A DNA stretch of 64,000 nt from Leptolyngbya boryana PCC 6306 (lineage in GTDB: Bacteria > Cyanobacteriota > Cyanobacteriia > Leptolyngbyales > Leptolyngbyaceae), in contig NZ_KB731325.1 of assembly GCF_000353285.1 (NCBI RefSeq), positions 131,861 to 195,860 on the forward strand, read 5' to 3'. Position 1 is the first letter of the stretch; every line of letters starts with the position of its first letter. A program made the translations under genes and the position numbers. The notes beneath the pieces are model-generated. The model saw nothing but the letters and a program-made list of their open reading frames with translations. It was not told the origin of the DNA and did not search any database. Positions 15,308 to 23,936 of the stretch are shown here, piece after piece.

Positions 15308-16327
15308 ATGATGAGACGTTTTCGAGTATCGGCTCTAACCATGAAAGAATGGATGGCGCGGTTATTATTGGTAGGCTTTTTGATGGGTGTTCTGCGTCAC
15401 CATCAAATTTCCAATCGTCTTCAGCAAACGTATCAGAATATGACTCGCTGGCTGAGCCTGACACTCGAACGCATTCCAACGGCTTGGTTTGTTACAGGTG
15501 CAGTCGTCATTCTGGCGTTGATTGCTCTGTGGGTTGAGAAAGAAACCTCGATCTCATCGATTCGGGATGTTGTGCAAGTCATATTCAAGAATGCGGAATC
15601 GATCGCGGTCGTTGCCGCAGTGATTTTGTATTTCAAAGAAATTCCTGAGCGTAGAGCGCAGAAGCACTACGAAGCGTGGCAGGTTGTTGATGCAGCTGCA
15701 AATGTGTCTGTAAGTTATGCGCGAATTCGAGCATTAGAAGATCTCAATCGAGATGGAGTATCGCTCGAAGGCATTGCAGCAATGAATGCTAATTTAGAAG
15801 GCATTGCGCTGAGAGGAGCGCTCTTAACTGAAGCGAACCTAGCTGGAGCGAATCTCTCCGCTGCCGATTTCACGGATACGGTCTCGATGAAGATTCGTTT
15901 GGGGCAAGCAACATTAAAGCAAGCCAAATTAAATGGATCTGATCTCACAGCAGCAGAGTTGGAAGGAGCGATTCTGACGCAGGCAAAATTGATGAACGCT
16001 AATCTGACCGGTGCGAAATTTACATCCGCTCAATTGGCATATGCTGATTTGTCGGGATCAACGTTCACGGGCGCAACGTTGACCGGAGTAAAGGCAGTCG
16101 GTAGCAATTTCTACTATGCAAAATTGTATGAGGCGAATCTGAGTCAAGGCAATTTCGCAGAAGCCAATTTTACCGAAGCTGATTTGACAGGGGCAAATCT
16201 AACAGGAGCGAATTTCAAGGGAGTGAAGGGTCTCACTGCAAAGGCAGTAAGAATGGCAAATCACTGGGAAAGCGCCGTGTTTGATCCTGAGTTGGCAGCT
16301 CAGTTGGGAATGGCATCAGATTCTTGA
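15308..16327 (+). CDS. Membrane-anchored pentapeptide-repeat protein
   Basis: 339 residues. Hydrophobic stretches near 16-32, 57-78 and 95-110 (TGAVVILALIALWV, SIAVVAAVILYF) suggest two or three membrane passes. From ~150 to 310 there are about 30 A(N/D)Lxx-type pentapeptides (for example NLTGA, DLTGA, NLAGA), which form a right-handed quadrilateral beta helix. Such proteins are common in cyanobacteria and mostly of unknown function. The upstream IS701 copy ends about 120 bases before the start, so the original promoter may be disturbed. The last 28 bases overlap the convergent telomere-resolvase candidate. Confidence 0.85.
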   Translation: MMRRFRVSALTMKEWMARLLLVGFLMGVLRHHQISNRLQQTYQNMTRWLSLTLERIPTAWFVTGAVVILALIALWVEKETSISSIRDVVQVIFKNAESIAVVAAVILYFKEIPERRAQKHYEAWQVVDAAANVSVSYARIRALEDLNRDGVSLEGIAAMNANLEGIALRGALLTEANLAGANLSAADFTDTVSMKIRLGQATLKQAKLNGSDLTAAELEGAILTQAKLMNANLTGAKFTSAQLAYADLSGSTFTGATLTGVKAVGSNFYYAKLYEANLSQGNFAEANFTEADLTGANLTGANFKGVKGLTAKAVRMANHWESAVFDPELAAQLGMASDS

Positions 16328-18084
16328 TTCTGAGGCTCAGTCTCGATCTGAATGAAATCAGTAATTTTATGCTTTCCTCTATGGAAGAAATTGTGTTTTT
16401 TCGGGTCAATTTGGTGTTGTTCATGGTGCGCTCTGATCTCCGCTTCACGTTGTTCTAATCCTCTTTGAATTGCGGGTTGAGAAGACACAAATTCCTTGAG
16501 GATATTGATGCTAATTGCCCATTTATCTTGATGCAAACGCTCTGCCATATCGTTGTAAGCCATCATCGCATCGATCGCCCGATCGACAATCTCTCCTGAT
16601 GCTCCTCTAGGTCCACGGGGACGAGCGGGTTGAGGATTCTCTGTTGATGCTGTTGACGATTGAGTTGAATGAAGTGTTTGGGTCGAGGATGGGGTTGAAC
16701 GTTGCCTTTGAGGGGAGGTGCGTTCTAATTGTCCTGCGCTGATTGCATCGGTCAATTTAGCGACAGACTGCATAACCTGAGCCATTTGCTCGACTAAAAG
16801 CTGCACGGTGGGATCAAGTTTGGGCGGTGTGTCTTCGATCGGCTGGATCTCTAAAGACGGAGGTTCAATTTCGACTATAGGCGATGGCTCTTGCGGTTGA
16901 CTTGACGCAGGTTCAACGGGTGTTTGCTGAAATTGGGCTTCGATCCACTCCAGTAGTTTGGCAGTCCGTTCAGATTGATTCTTTGCATCAGGTGCGATCA
17001 ACTGCAGAATCGAGATCCAGCGATCGTGGTCTTGAGTGTAGTAGCTCAACGTACTTCTTTTTCTGCTTGTCCGTTTTGGTTGTTCTAACTGTTCGACGGA
17101 TGCTTCCTGCTTGAAGGCTGCAATTGGTTCAATACCTCCATGCCCTAATTTGATACCTTTGCGCTTCCCATGATGCTGCGCGATCACCGAGTCAGCAATA
17201 TCAAAATCGGCATAATGTCGAGATGCCGCTAGCGATCGCTTCAGCGTTGGACTTTTCTTGTCCAGAATTTGATAGTGTCCCTGAATTGCTGCCCGAAACT
17301 CAACTGTATCGATATTGGCAGGACAATACCAAAATGTGGCGATGGTCGCATACACCGCACGAAAAAGATGAGTATATAGATTGCCTCCAGCTCTAGATGG
17401 AACCAGATTCTCGAAATGTCGATCGCAAGCGACGGCAACTCTTTGACTAAATTTTTGATTGATCTTGTTTGCGCTCATCGATTGAGCTTCTGGAAGCTGT
17501 TGGCGAATCTTGGTGAGCGCTTTGCAAACTTTATCAGCAGTGGTCAGCGTCGGAATCTCAAAACTCAGCGTTTGCGTCTCTTGGCGTCGTTTTAATGCGC
17601 CTGTAAAGGTGACACTCCACTTTGTTTTTGGCTCAAACCTTGCGGTTGCCAGAAGTTCTGTCACTCTGCGTCCAGTGAGTACGGCTAGACCTGCGGCAAC
17701 ATCAGCCCAATCTGGGCGTTCCAGGAGTCGAACGGCTTGAGCGACAATTCTGTCCGGATCATGAATGTATTTCACATCTTCATTGCGTTCAGCGACACTA
17801 CGCTGCTTCTCATCATTAAGCGCCGTATATTCTTCGGTAGAGAACGCGATGAAGTCGAGAGAGAAGTGATCTTCGCCCAGCCCATCCTTGATCGCTCTGC
17901 GGATTTGATCCATGCAACCTTGTTGCTGTTTTAGAGATATTAGCCCCCGCTCTGCCCAACTTTGACGGAGTTCTTCGGTAAATTTTTCTAGCTTCTTATG
18001 ACCAGCCGCCGTATTCTTCACGGATTGGATGAAGGGGATGTATTGAGATTGAATCAGCTCGGCAAGCCACTTTCTACTAGCCAT
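16300..18084 (-). CDS. Putative telomere resolvase (protelomerase), tyrosine-recombinase fold
   Basis: 594 residues. The catalytic pattern of tyrosine recombinases is visible: Arg in LTGRRVTELL (R140 by alignment to TGLRxxEL), Lys in TGALKRR (K165), H239/R242 in YTHLFRAVYATIATFW, H270 in IQGHYQ and Tyr in SRHYADFDI (Y291). The long N-terminal helical region, the HLFRAVYATIA box and the lack of an Xer-like SAM domain recall protelomerases (TelN/TelK/TelA/ResT type), which cut palindromes and seal hairpin telomeres. The C-terminal ~300 residues are Pro/Ser/Gln-rich plus a DNA-binding-like end. An ordinary plasmid recombinase is the alternative. It lies divergent from the coupling ATPase. Confidence 0.6.
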   Translation of the reverse strand: MASRKWLAELIQSQYIPFIQSVKNTAAGHKKLEKFTEELRQSWAERGLISLKQQQGCMDQIRRAIKDGLGEDHFSLDFIAFSTEEYTALNDEKQRSVAERNEDVKYIHDPDRIVAQAVRLLERPDWADVAAGLAVLTGRRVTELLATARFEPKTKWSVTFTGALKRRQETQTLSFEIPTLTTADKVCKALTKIRQQLPEAQSMSANKINQKFSQRVAVACDRHFENLVPSRAGGNLYTHLFRAVYATIATFWYCPANIDTVEFRAAIQGHYQILDKKSPTLKRSLAASRHYADFDIADSVIAQHHGKRKGIKLGHGGIEPIAAFKQEASVEQLEQPKRTSRKRSTLSYYTQDHDRWISILQLIAPDAKNQSERTAKLLEWIEAQFQQTPVEPASSQPQEPSPIVEIEPPSLEIQPIEDTPPKLDPTVQLLVEQMAQVMQSVAKLTDAISAGQLERTSPQRQRSTPSSTQTLHSTQSSTASTENPQPARPRGPRGASGEIVDRAIDAMMAYNDMAERLHQDKWAISINILKEFVSSQPAIQRGLEQREAEIRAHHEQHQIDPKKHNFFHRGKHKITDFIQIETEPQNQESDAIPN

Positions 18085-18119
18085 GATATCTGTCCAAGAA
18101 GTCGTGTATCAATATCATA

Positions 18120-18162
18120 GCTGATATGCATAACAATGCAATCTTTATTTATGTATATCAGC
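18120..18162. repeat. Inverted repeat GCTGATAT/ATATCAGC between divergent genes
   Basis: 8-base perfect arms (18120-18127, 18155-18162) 27 bases apart, with further partial pairing of AATGCA (18135-18140) to TGCATT (18165-18170). It lies 36 bases upstream of the telomere-resolvase candidate and about 135 bases before the coupling-protein start, so it could regulate either. It is too imperfect to be a resolved telomere itself. Confidence 0.45.
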
Positions 18163-18297
18163 CATGCATTGCTTCAATCTTTTCTGATCCAAAAAGAATC
18201 GCAGGTCGGTGGTCAGATGGTTCTTTCATTGCCGATCCCTTCTTGATGAGAATTTCGGCGTGGATTGCTTTTTGTATTGATTTTGCAGTGTATTTGC

Positions 18298-20367
18298 ATG
18301 GCGCTTGATCGCACCCGTCCCACCGATTTCAAAACGCTACGATTGCGATCGCTCAAAGTTGGACTTCTCCACAGCGCGATCGCGACTGGAGTGATTGTTG
18401 GACTTCTTGCTTTATTTCCTCAGATTGCTCGTTCTCCGTTGCTTTGCTACTTGCTTGGATGTCCTGTCTTTGTCTTTTATTTACGAGTTCTTGGAGTGGG
18501 GTGCGATATCTTCTTCGTCGAGCGAGCTCGTCAACAAGAGCAGGCTTTACGTAAAGGGAGGAAAGTACTGGGCGCTCCTCCCCAACGAGATTGCTTTGCA
18601 AAGGCGCTCTTTGAATCGCGACAAGCTGGGAAGAAGATATTAGACCGTTACCTGATTGGATTTGAGCTAGAAACAGGAGCACCGCTTTGGGTATCGGACG
18701 ATGATCTCTGCACTCATGCCGCTGTGTTTGCTAAAACTGGGGTTGGGAAAACATTGTGGCTCGAATCATTGCTGTTTCAACAAATGCTGCGCGGTCGTGC
18801 CAGTGGTTGTACTTTTATCGATGCGAAACGAGATTCTGGAACGTTAGCGCATATCATTTACATGGCACACATTACGGGACGCATCGAGGATTTGATCGTC
18901 ATTGATCCACTCAGTCCCATTCATTCCTATAACTTCGTTGCGACCACTCAGCGAGCGGATGTGAAAGCACGTAAAGTGTTGCGAGCAGGGTTACCCCCCA
19001 TTGCGGATGCGAGTACGGCGAAACACTATGATCGCTTAGCGGCTGACTCTGTGTTCCGCATTGTTCGTGCGCTGGATAGCATCGGCTTATCTTGGTCGAT
19101 CAAAGATGTTGCGGTTGCGCTGAGTTCTTTTGCGATCGCCTATCCCTATCTTCATAACGTGCTGCAATCCGTGAATGCTCAAGAGGCACTGCTAGAACTG
19201 AGTCATTTTGCGACGACATACCGTACCGCAAAAGGGACATTGGATATTCAGAAACTCACCGATAATTTGCGAGGGATTGCTTCTGAACTGCACTCGATTG
19301 CAGCCGGAGATGCGGGAGATGTATTCTGTTCCACTCACTCGGATCTACGTTTGACCGAAGCAATCATGCAGGGAAAGATTGTGTATTTTATGCTGCCACG
19401 ACTGGAGGAATCTGAAGGAGCATCACGGATGTTGAAGGTATTCCGCGAGGATCTTGAAGTGTCGATCGGTGAAATTACTTCAAATCAGGACTTTCGGTTG
19501 GATGACCCACATCTTGTGATTGTGGATGAAGGGGCATCTACCTTCTCTCCCACTTGGGCAAATCTGTTTGAATTAGCCAGAAAAGGAAGGTTTGCGTTGC
19601 TTTTTGGAGCGCAGTCCGCAGCAGGATTGAGTGATCAATCATTGGGACTAAGCCAAGCATTTTATGAACGGGTGATGGCGAATGTGAATCTGAAAGTTGC
19701 CATGCGATTGGGAGATAATAAAACGGCAATGGATCTCTCACATTGGTTGGGAAAGACAACCGTGATCAAAAAGTCTGTCAGTCGATCGAAGTCGAAAGGG
19801 AGTGCGAGCTCCGCACTGTTGTTCGATGCGAATGCGAAGCGGCAGACTGGGCGTTCTTCAACTGAGAGCTTCTACGAAGAAGAAGTGGATTCTGTTTCGG
19901 CTGATGAATTGAAGTATGGCTTACTCGCAGAGAAGGGACTGGCATGGGTCGATTTAGGCGGAAAGCTGACGAAGATGCGGGCTTTATGGATTGATTTTGA
20001 CCTTCCCAAAGATTGGAAGGGGCGCAGTACAGTTCCTCAATTGGAAATCACTGAAACAGATCCGCTGGCTCTGGGCAAGATCGTCGATCGTGCCGTACTT
20101 GAATCTGAAATCATCAATCAACAACGGCAAACGAATGTTGCAAGTACAAGCATTGTGAGTTCGGTCTCCACTCCGACAAGAATTGAAGCATCGCGATCTA
20201 AACATCAAGAGACGTTTAAGTTATTGCATAACGATCAGCATCGGAGTTCTCGCTACGAGAGTAGTGTCGTTGTGCCAACGCACCTTCAGAGGCAAACGAT
20301 GGTCGGTTCAGAGTCTCGTCCATCATTCTTTCGTCTGTCTTCAAAGAAAAGCCCTCGCAAGCGGTGA
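18298..20367 (+). CDS. TraD/VirD4-type coupling ATPase
   Basis: 689 residues from ATG 18298 (MALDRTRP); an earlier in-frame start at 18265 adds 11 residues. Two hydrophobic segments (~21-40 and 47-66) anchor it in the membrane. Walker A is AKTGVGKT (145-152) and Walker B is LVIVDEGAS (~409). The domain between, with FIDAKRDSG and IVIDPLSPIHSYNF, matches type IV coupling proteins, which bring DNA to a secretion channel during conjugation. The C-terminus is a Ser/Thr-rich tail. No relaxase or mating-pair genes lie in the window, so transfer genes must be elsewhere or this is a mobilisation remnant. Confidence 0.8.
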   Translation: MALDRTRPTDFKTLRLRSLKVGLLHSAIATGVIVGLLALFPQIARSPLLCYLLGCPVFVFYLRVLGVGCDIFFVERARQQEQALRKGRKVLGAPPQRDCFAKALFESRQAGKKILDRYLIGFELETGAPLWVSDDDLCTHAAVFAKTGVGKTLWLESLLFQQMLRGRASGCTFIDAKRDSGTLAHIIYMAHITGRIEDLIVIDPLSPIHSYNFVATTQRADVKARKVLRAGLPPIADASTAKHYDRLAADSVFRIVRALDSIGLSWSIKDVAVALSSFAIAYPYLHNVLQSVNAQEALLELSHFATTYRTAKGTLDIQKLTDNLRGIASELHSIAAGDAGDVFCSTHSDLRLTEAIMQGKIVYFMLPRLEESEGASRMLKVFREDLEVSIGEITSNQDFRLDDPHLVIVDEGASTFSPTWANLFELARKGRFALLFGAQSAAGLSDQSLGLSQAFYERVMANVNLKVAMRLGDNKTAMDLSHWLGKTTVIKKSVSRSKSKGSASSALLFDANAKRQTGRSSTESFYEEEVDSVSADELKYGLLAEKGLAWVDLGGKLTKMRALWIDFDLPKDWKGRSTVPQLEITETDPLALGKIVDRAVLESEIINQQRQTNVASTSIVSSVSTPTRIEASRSKHQETFKLLHNDQHRSSRYESSVVVPTHLQRQTMVGSESRPSFFRLSSKKSPRKR

Positions 20368-20503
20368 TCTCTGGAAGTACAATTGTCTGCCGAGTTGCTG
20401 ATTGAAGAGATGAATTTTACTGGATGGCAACTGAGCAAGATCTATCAGAGTTCCAAAATCTGATCTTGCCTGCAAGCGAGGTGCTTCCAGATCAAATATC
20501 AAA

Positions 20504-20899
20504 TCAAAGGAGAATTTGTTCTTCAAGGTCTTGGGGCGATTGGCGGATGAACTGGATTAATCGATCGGCTTTAGAAAGACTCCGCATCTGTGCTAGAGGC
20601 TTCACTTCTAATCCCAGAGTTTGAATGATTTCATGTGCATAATGATTCGCGAATTTTTGAAAGATGTAACGTTTGGCGAGCGGAATTTTCTTTCCTTGTT
20701 GGTCTATTCGGTAGAGATGCTCATCTTTTTGCACATACGCTTCAAATCTTTGAGCAATATCGCCTTTCTTAAAGGTGGGCTTTTGCTCAAACTGCAAAAC
20801 ATTGTCCAGGGTGATTCCCTTAGATTTCAACTTTTTGATGAACAATGAGTAGAAATCATTTGGGGTTGTTTGTATTTGACGAGTTCTTTGACTTTCCAT
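20504..20899 (-). CDS. Hypothetical protein
   Basis: 131 residues, basic and rich in Lys/Gln, predicted mostly helical (FYSLFIKKLKSKGITLDNVL; LIQFIRQSPQDLEEQILL). No family recognised and no signal peptide or membrane segment. It stands alone, convergent with the coupling-protein gene. The pattern KRYIFQKFANHYAHEIIQTL might bind nucleic acid, but this is weak. Confidence 0.45.
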   Translation of the reverse strand: MESQRTRQIQTTPNDFYSLFIKKLKSKGITLDNVLQFEQKPTFKKGDIAQRFEAYVQKDEHLYRIDQQGKKIPLAKRYIFQKFANHYAHEIIQTLGLEVKPLAQMRSLSKADRLIQFIRQSPQDLEEQILL

Positions 20900-21221
20900 A
20901 GTTGCCCTGATTGCTTAGTCGATAAAGAGCGCCAAAAGTAACACAAAGTCATGATGGATTGCAATCGAAGCGTTTGAATTTGAATGCAGTTTGCTAAGAC
21001 TGCCGAGCTTTCATATAAATCTTGCTACTCGGTTGTGGTTGAGGACACGACCTTGCCGTTTGAGTCCACCTCGCTCAAAGACGCTACTTTGCCCACTGCA
21101 CAAACCCTTTGAGCTAACGATTCAGCGCATGTACGGGTGAATTGGACGAATGTACAGCTCTCTAATATCTGGCGATTCAATCTTTGGCAGAAGCAATCTC
21201 TTGGCTGCAGGTTCTTCAGGA
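20900..21221. other. Intergenic stretch without recognisable features
   Basis: About 320 bases with no coherent coding frame, RNA or repeat that I could recognise. Confidence 0.4.
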
Positions 21222-21545
21222 CTACAACGCATCGGGGCGGAAGATTGAATCGACGAGCTCCTCAATCGATTCTAGGTCTGAAGAATTCTGTAGCTCACCC
21301 TCAAACCATTTCACCTCTTCCGGCTCTGTCCCTGGCAGTTGATAGACCAGCAATACACCCGTCACTCGTGCTACTGTCAATGGGTCAGGAGCAAGATGGC
21401 TGAGCAGCCTTTGCGCTTTCTGATAGAGCTGTTGAATCGCTTCTGCATCTTGTGGGTGTTCAAGCTCAATTGACATCTGCTGTAGACTTTCCTGAACAGC
21501 TTGGACGAGTTCTGCATCTTCGGTAGGGTCGAGTGAATGAGACAT
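21222..21545 (-). CDS. Small acidic hypothetical protein
   Basis: 107 residues from ATG 21545 (MSHSLDPTED); a TTG four codons upstream is also possible. Strongly acidic and helical: AELVQAVQESLQQMSIELEH, then LYQKAQRLLSHLAPDPLTVA. No known domain recognised. Divergent from the 21656 gene, 110 bases away, so the pair may share a regulatory region. Confidence 0.45.
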   Translation of the reverse strand: MSHSLDPTEDAELVQAVQESLQQMSIELEHPQDAEAIQQLYQKAQRLLSHLAPDPLTVARVTGVLLVYQLPGTEPEEVKWFEGELQNSSDLESIEELVDSIFRPDAL

Positions 21546-21655
21546 CAGGCTTGGCAAGAATAACAGCGGGTTTCATCCATTTTAATGCTTTGCTAGCGTT
21601 CATGGGCTCGGCTTGGCACTACAATCAGAGCAATCCAGTTCGTGAGCCAGCCCCT

Positions 21656-22237
21656 ATGTCCTCTGCAATGTTAAGCGATGAAACGAAACAACAACTCGAA
21701 CAAGAGCGATCCCGCTTAGTGAACGATCGCCGCAAGATTGTGTCCGAAATCGAGTCCTCAGTCAGTGCTCAAGTCGATCGCACCCTTCAAGCTCTCAATG
21801 CGCTGCTTGATGTACTCGCGAAAGTCGAAGTGCCTGCTGTAGATGACATCGTTGAATCTGTGCCTGACATCCTAGAGCACGCGACGACTGAAGTCCCAAC
21901 TCAATCTGTTCCTCGTCCTCGCAAAATAGGCACGAAGAGCACCGCAAAGCCGAAAGGGAAAGGAAAAACGAGTCAATCGCAAGCGTTTGATGCTAAGCAC
22001 CTCAAGGGCAGCTTCAACGGCAAGAGTCTTCGTGATGCCATTCTCGAAGTGATGCAGCAAGATGCAGCACGAGTTTACGCAACTGATGAACTCATTGTAG
22101 CTCTGTACGACCCGTTCGAGGAAGCTGACCTGCCGATAGCCAGAAGAACGCTGGGAGCGACATTCATGCACCTGATTCGAGCGGGCAAAGCCGAGAAGGT
22201 TCAAGACAAGCCACCGCACTATAAACTCAGCCGTTAG
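21656..22237 (+). CDS. Hypothetical protein with coiled-coil N-terminus
   Basis: 193 residues from the ATG at 21656 (MSSAMLSDETK); the open frame before it looks non-coding. Residues ~5-65 are a likely coiled coil (QQLEQERSRLVNDRRKIVSE), ~95-125 are Lys/Pro-rich, and the C-terminal ~70 residues (SLRDAILEVMQQDAARVYAT, then RRTLGATFMHLIRAGKAEKV) look like a winged helix. A DNA-binding or nucleoid-associated role is plausible. It precedes the FinO-like gene by 21 bases and is probably co-transcribed with it. Confidence 0.55.
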   Translation: MSSAMLSDETKQQLEQERSRLVNDRRKIVSEIESSVSAQVDRTLQALNALLDVLAKVEVPAVDDIVESVPDILEHATTEVPTQSVPRPRKIGTKSTAKPKGKGKTSQSQAFDAKHLKGSFNGKSLRDAILEVMQQDAARVYATDELIVALYDPFEEADLPIARRTLGATFMHLIRAGKAEKVQDKPPHYKLSR

Positions 22238-22258
22238 GGGGCTGATGGAGGTGTATTA

Positions 22259-22549
22259 ATGCTTTCAATTTCAGGGGTACTCGGTCCCTTGACCATCAAG
22301 ATCACGCAACTGCCAAACGTGACGGTTGTGGAGAATGACTGGCGCAGTTTTACCATCGATATTGGGAGTGCAATTGTGAGTGTCACAGTCCGACCGAGGA
22401 TCTGGAACAACTGGGTCGAAGGAACGAAACAGTACCAGAACTGGAGTGCGATTATCACGGGGAGAATGGGGGAATTGACGGACGTGGGGTTTGTGCTGGA
22501 GCAGCCTGGGATTCAAATCTTTGAGGCACCATCTGAACCTGTGGATTGA
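22259..22549 (+). CDS. FinO-like (fertility-inhibition-type) small protein
   Basis: 96 residues with a strong ribosome binding site (GGAGG 22245-22249 region). The strands ISGVLGPLTIKITQLPNV, SFTIDIGSAIVSVTVRPRIW and ITGRMGELTDVGFVLEQPGI match a group of cyanobacterial plasmid proteins commonly annotated as FinO-like. True FinO is an RNA chaperone that represses conjugation; whether this protein binds RNA is not shown. Being near a coupling ATPase makes a link to plasmid transfer control attractive. The identification is from memory of the family. Confidence 0.5.
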   Translation: MLSISGVLGPLTIKITQLPNVTVVENDWRSFTIDIGSAIVSVTVRPRIWNNWVEGTKQYQNWSAIITGRMGELTDVGFVLEQPGIQIFEAPSEPVD

Positions 22550-22644
22550 GCAATTGCTCGATCACACAGACTCACCTTGTAAGAAGGCAACGTTCTTCTA
22601 GAGTCACGATCGTCAGCAGTAAAATTCAGGTGTGCAAACGCTAA

Positions 22645-22720
22645 GGCACTGTCGCAGGGTTCTGTCGCAAAGATAATTAATAAAGTAACAAACGAGTTGG
22701 TCTAGTTCGTATTGTTTTAA
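22645..22720. repeat. IS6-type terminal repeats, left border of the desaturase unit
   Basis: Contains GGCACTGTCGCAG (22645-22657) directly followed by GGTTCTGTCGCAAAG (22658-22672), both of IS6 terminal type. From 22658 to about 22720 it is the reverse complement of the ends at 24712-24761 and 25258-25315, sharing for instance CAAACGA.TTGGTCT and GTTCGTATTGTTTTA. Confidence 0.7.
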
Positions 22721-22745
22721 GCAATCACTCCGAAGTTTTCTGCTC

Positions 22746-23792
22746 TCACGACAAATTCAACATCTGATAACGACCTGTTAAATTATCCACTTGATCTGTT
22801 CCAATCGCCGAGGGTTGCGTACTTAAACGGCTTACCTCCTTGACATACCCGCATCCTACAGTCATTGGCGGTAGATCATGTTGTTTCAAGACGCTTTCAA
22901 TTCTTCTGAAAGCTTCAGGCAGTTGATCGAAGGGAATACTTGGAAAGGCATGATGAACAGAATGATAGTTCAATCCGCCCACAAGCCAACCGACGATCGG
23001 ATGTACAGTCAGATTACGACTGCTGTAAAGCTGTGTCAGTTGATGTCCGGGTGCTTGGCTCCACATTCCGTAATGTTCAAGATGATCTCGTGCTTGAACG
23101 ACCACGCCAATCACTCGCTCCAGAATGCACCAAAAGATAATGTATTGCCATAGATGCTGTGTAAACAGTGCCACGGTTAAAAAGCTTGCTTGAACCAGAA
23201 CAATGCCGATCGCATCAAATAAAAGTGCTCGGCGAACTGCCGGAATCGTTTTACCAAACTGCCATCCATGGCGAATTGTTTTAGCAATCATGCCCAGTCC
23301 ACCCAGCACGAACAGGTCAACTTGCCATTGATGCCGCACATACCACTTCATCCAAACACTCGCATTCTCATACTCTTCGAGTGTCCACTGGACTCGTTCT
23401 GGATCTTGCAAATTGGTACCATTCCAGCCATGATGCAGGCGGTGTATTTGTGCATAAACACTATGCATCCAAAGCATTGGGTAAGACATCAAGCGCGGCA
23501 GTGCCTCATCAAACCAGACCCAACCCGTGAGCGTATGATGAGTCGCATCGTGAGTGCAGATAAACCAGATTGCATACACAAATCCAGCGATCGCGCTATA
23601 ACCGACAAAGCCCCACGAGGTTTGGGACAACCAAGCTAAAACTATCAAGCTCAAGCAAACAAATCCCAAAGTACAAAACCGCAGTAAACCTATCCAAGGA
23701 TTGACTGTGTTTAGATCAGCAACGCTTGATCGTAGGTCATGCGTCACTTGCTTCAATTGCAAATTCTTCAACGGCAAATCATCGGTGCTCAT
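22746..23792 (-). CDS. Membrane fatty-acid-desaturase-family protein
   Basis: 348 residues. Di-iron histidine boxes are present in order: HDATHH (81-86), HRLHH (117-121) and YHSVHH (H277, H280, H281), with an extra DHLEH (237-241). Hydrophobic segments near 40-58, 61-80 and 195-225 fit the usual four-helix membrane fold. The family (acyl-lipid desaturases, carotenoid ketolases and hydroxylases, alkane hydroxylases) introduces double bonds or hydroxyls using O2 and ferredoxin; the substrate cannot be read here. It is bracketed by inverted IS6-type ends, suggesting recent mobility. Frame intact. Confidence 0.85.
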   Translation of the reverse strand: MSTDDLPLKNLQLKQVTHDLRSSVADLNTVNPWIGLLRFCTLGFVCLSLIVLAWLSQTSWGFVGYSAIAGFVYAIWFICTHDATHHTLTGWVWFDEALPRLMSYPMLWMHSVYAQIHRLHHGWNGTNLQDPERVQWTLEEYENASVWMKWYVRHQWQVDLFVLGGLGMIAKTIRHGWQFGKTIPAVRRALLFDAIGIVLVQASFLTVALFTQHLWQYIIFWCILERVIGVVVQARDHLEHYGMWSQAPGHQLTQLYSSRNLTVHPIVGWLVGGLNYHSVHHAFPSIPFDQLPEAFRRIESVLKQHDLPPMTVGCGYVKEVSRLSTQPSAIGTDQVDNLTGRYQMLNLS

Positions 23793-23936
23793 AAATCACC
23801 TCCATCCCTCGGAGATGAATGGTACAAACAGTGGAACTTTTGGGGAGACGCTCTTTACACACCTTATCGCGATCGTTGGAGCGAGCTATAAAATCTTAAA
23901 ATTTATTATTTCGATGTGCTGCACCATTTGTATCTT

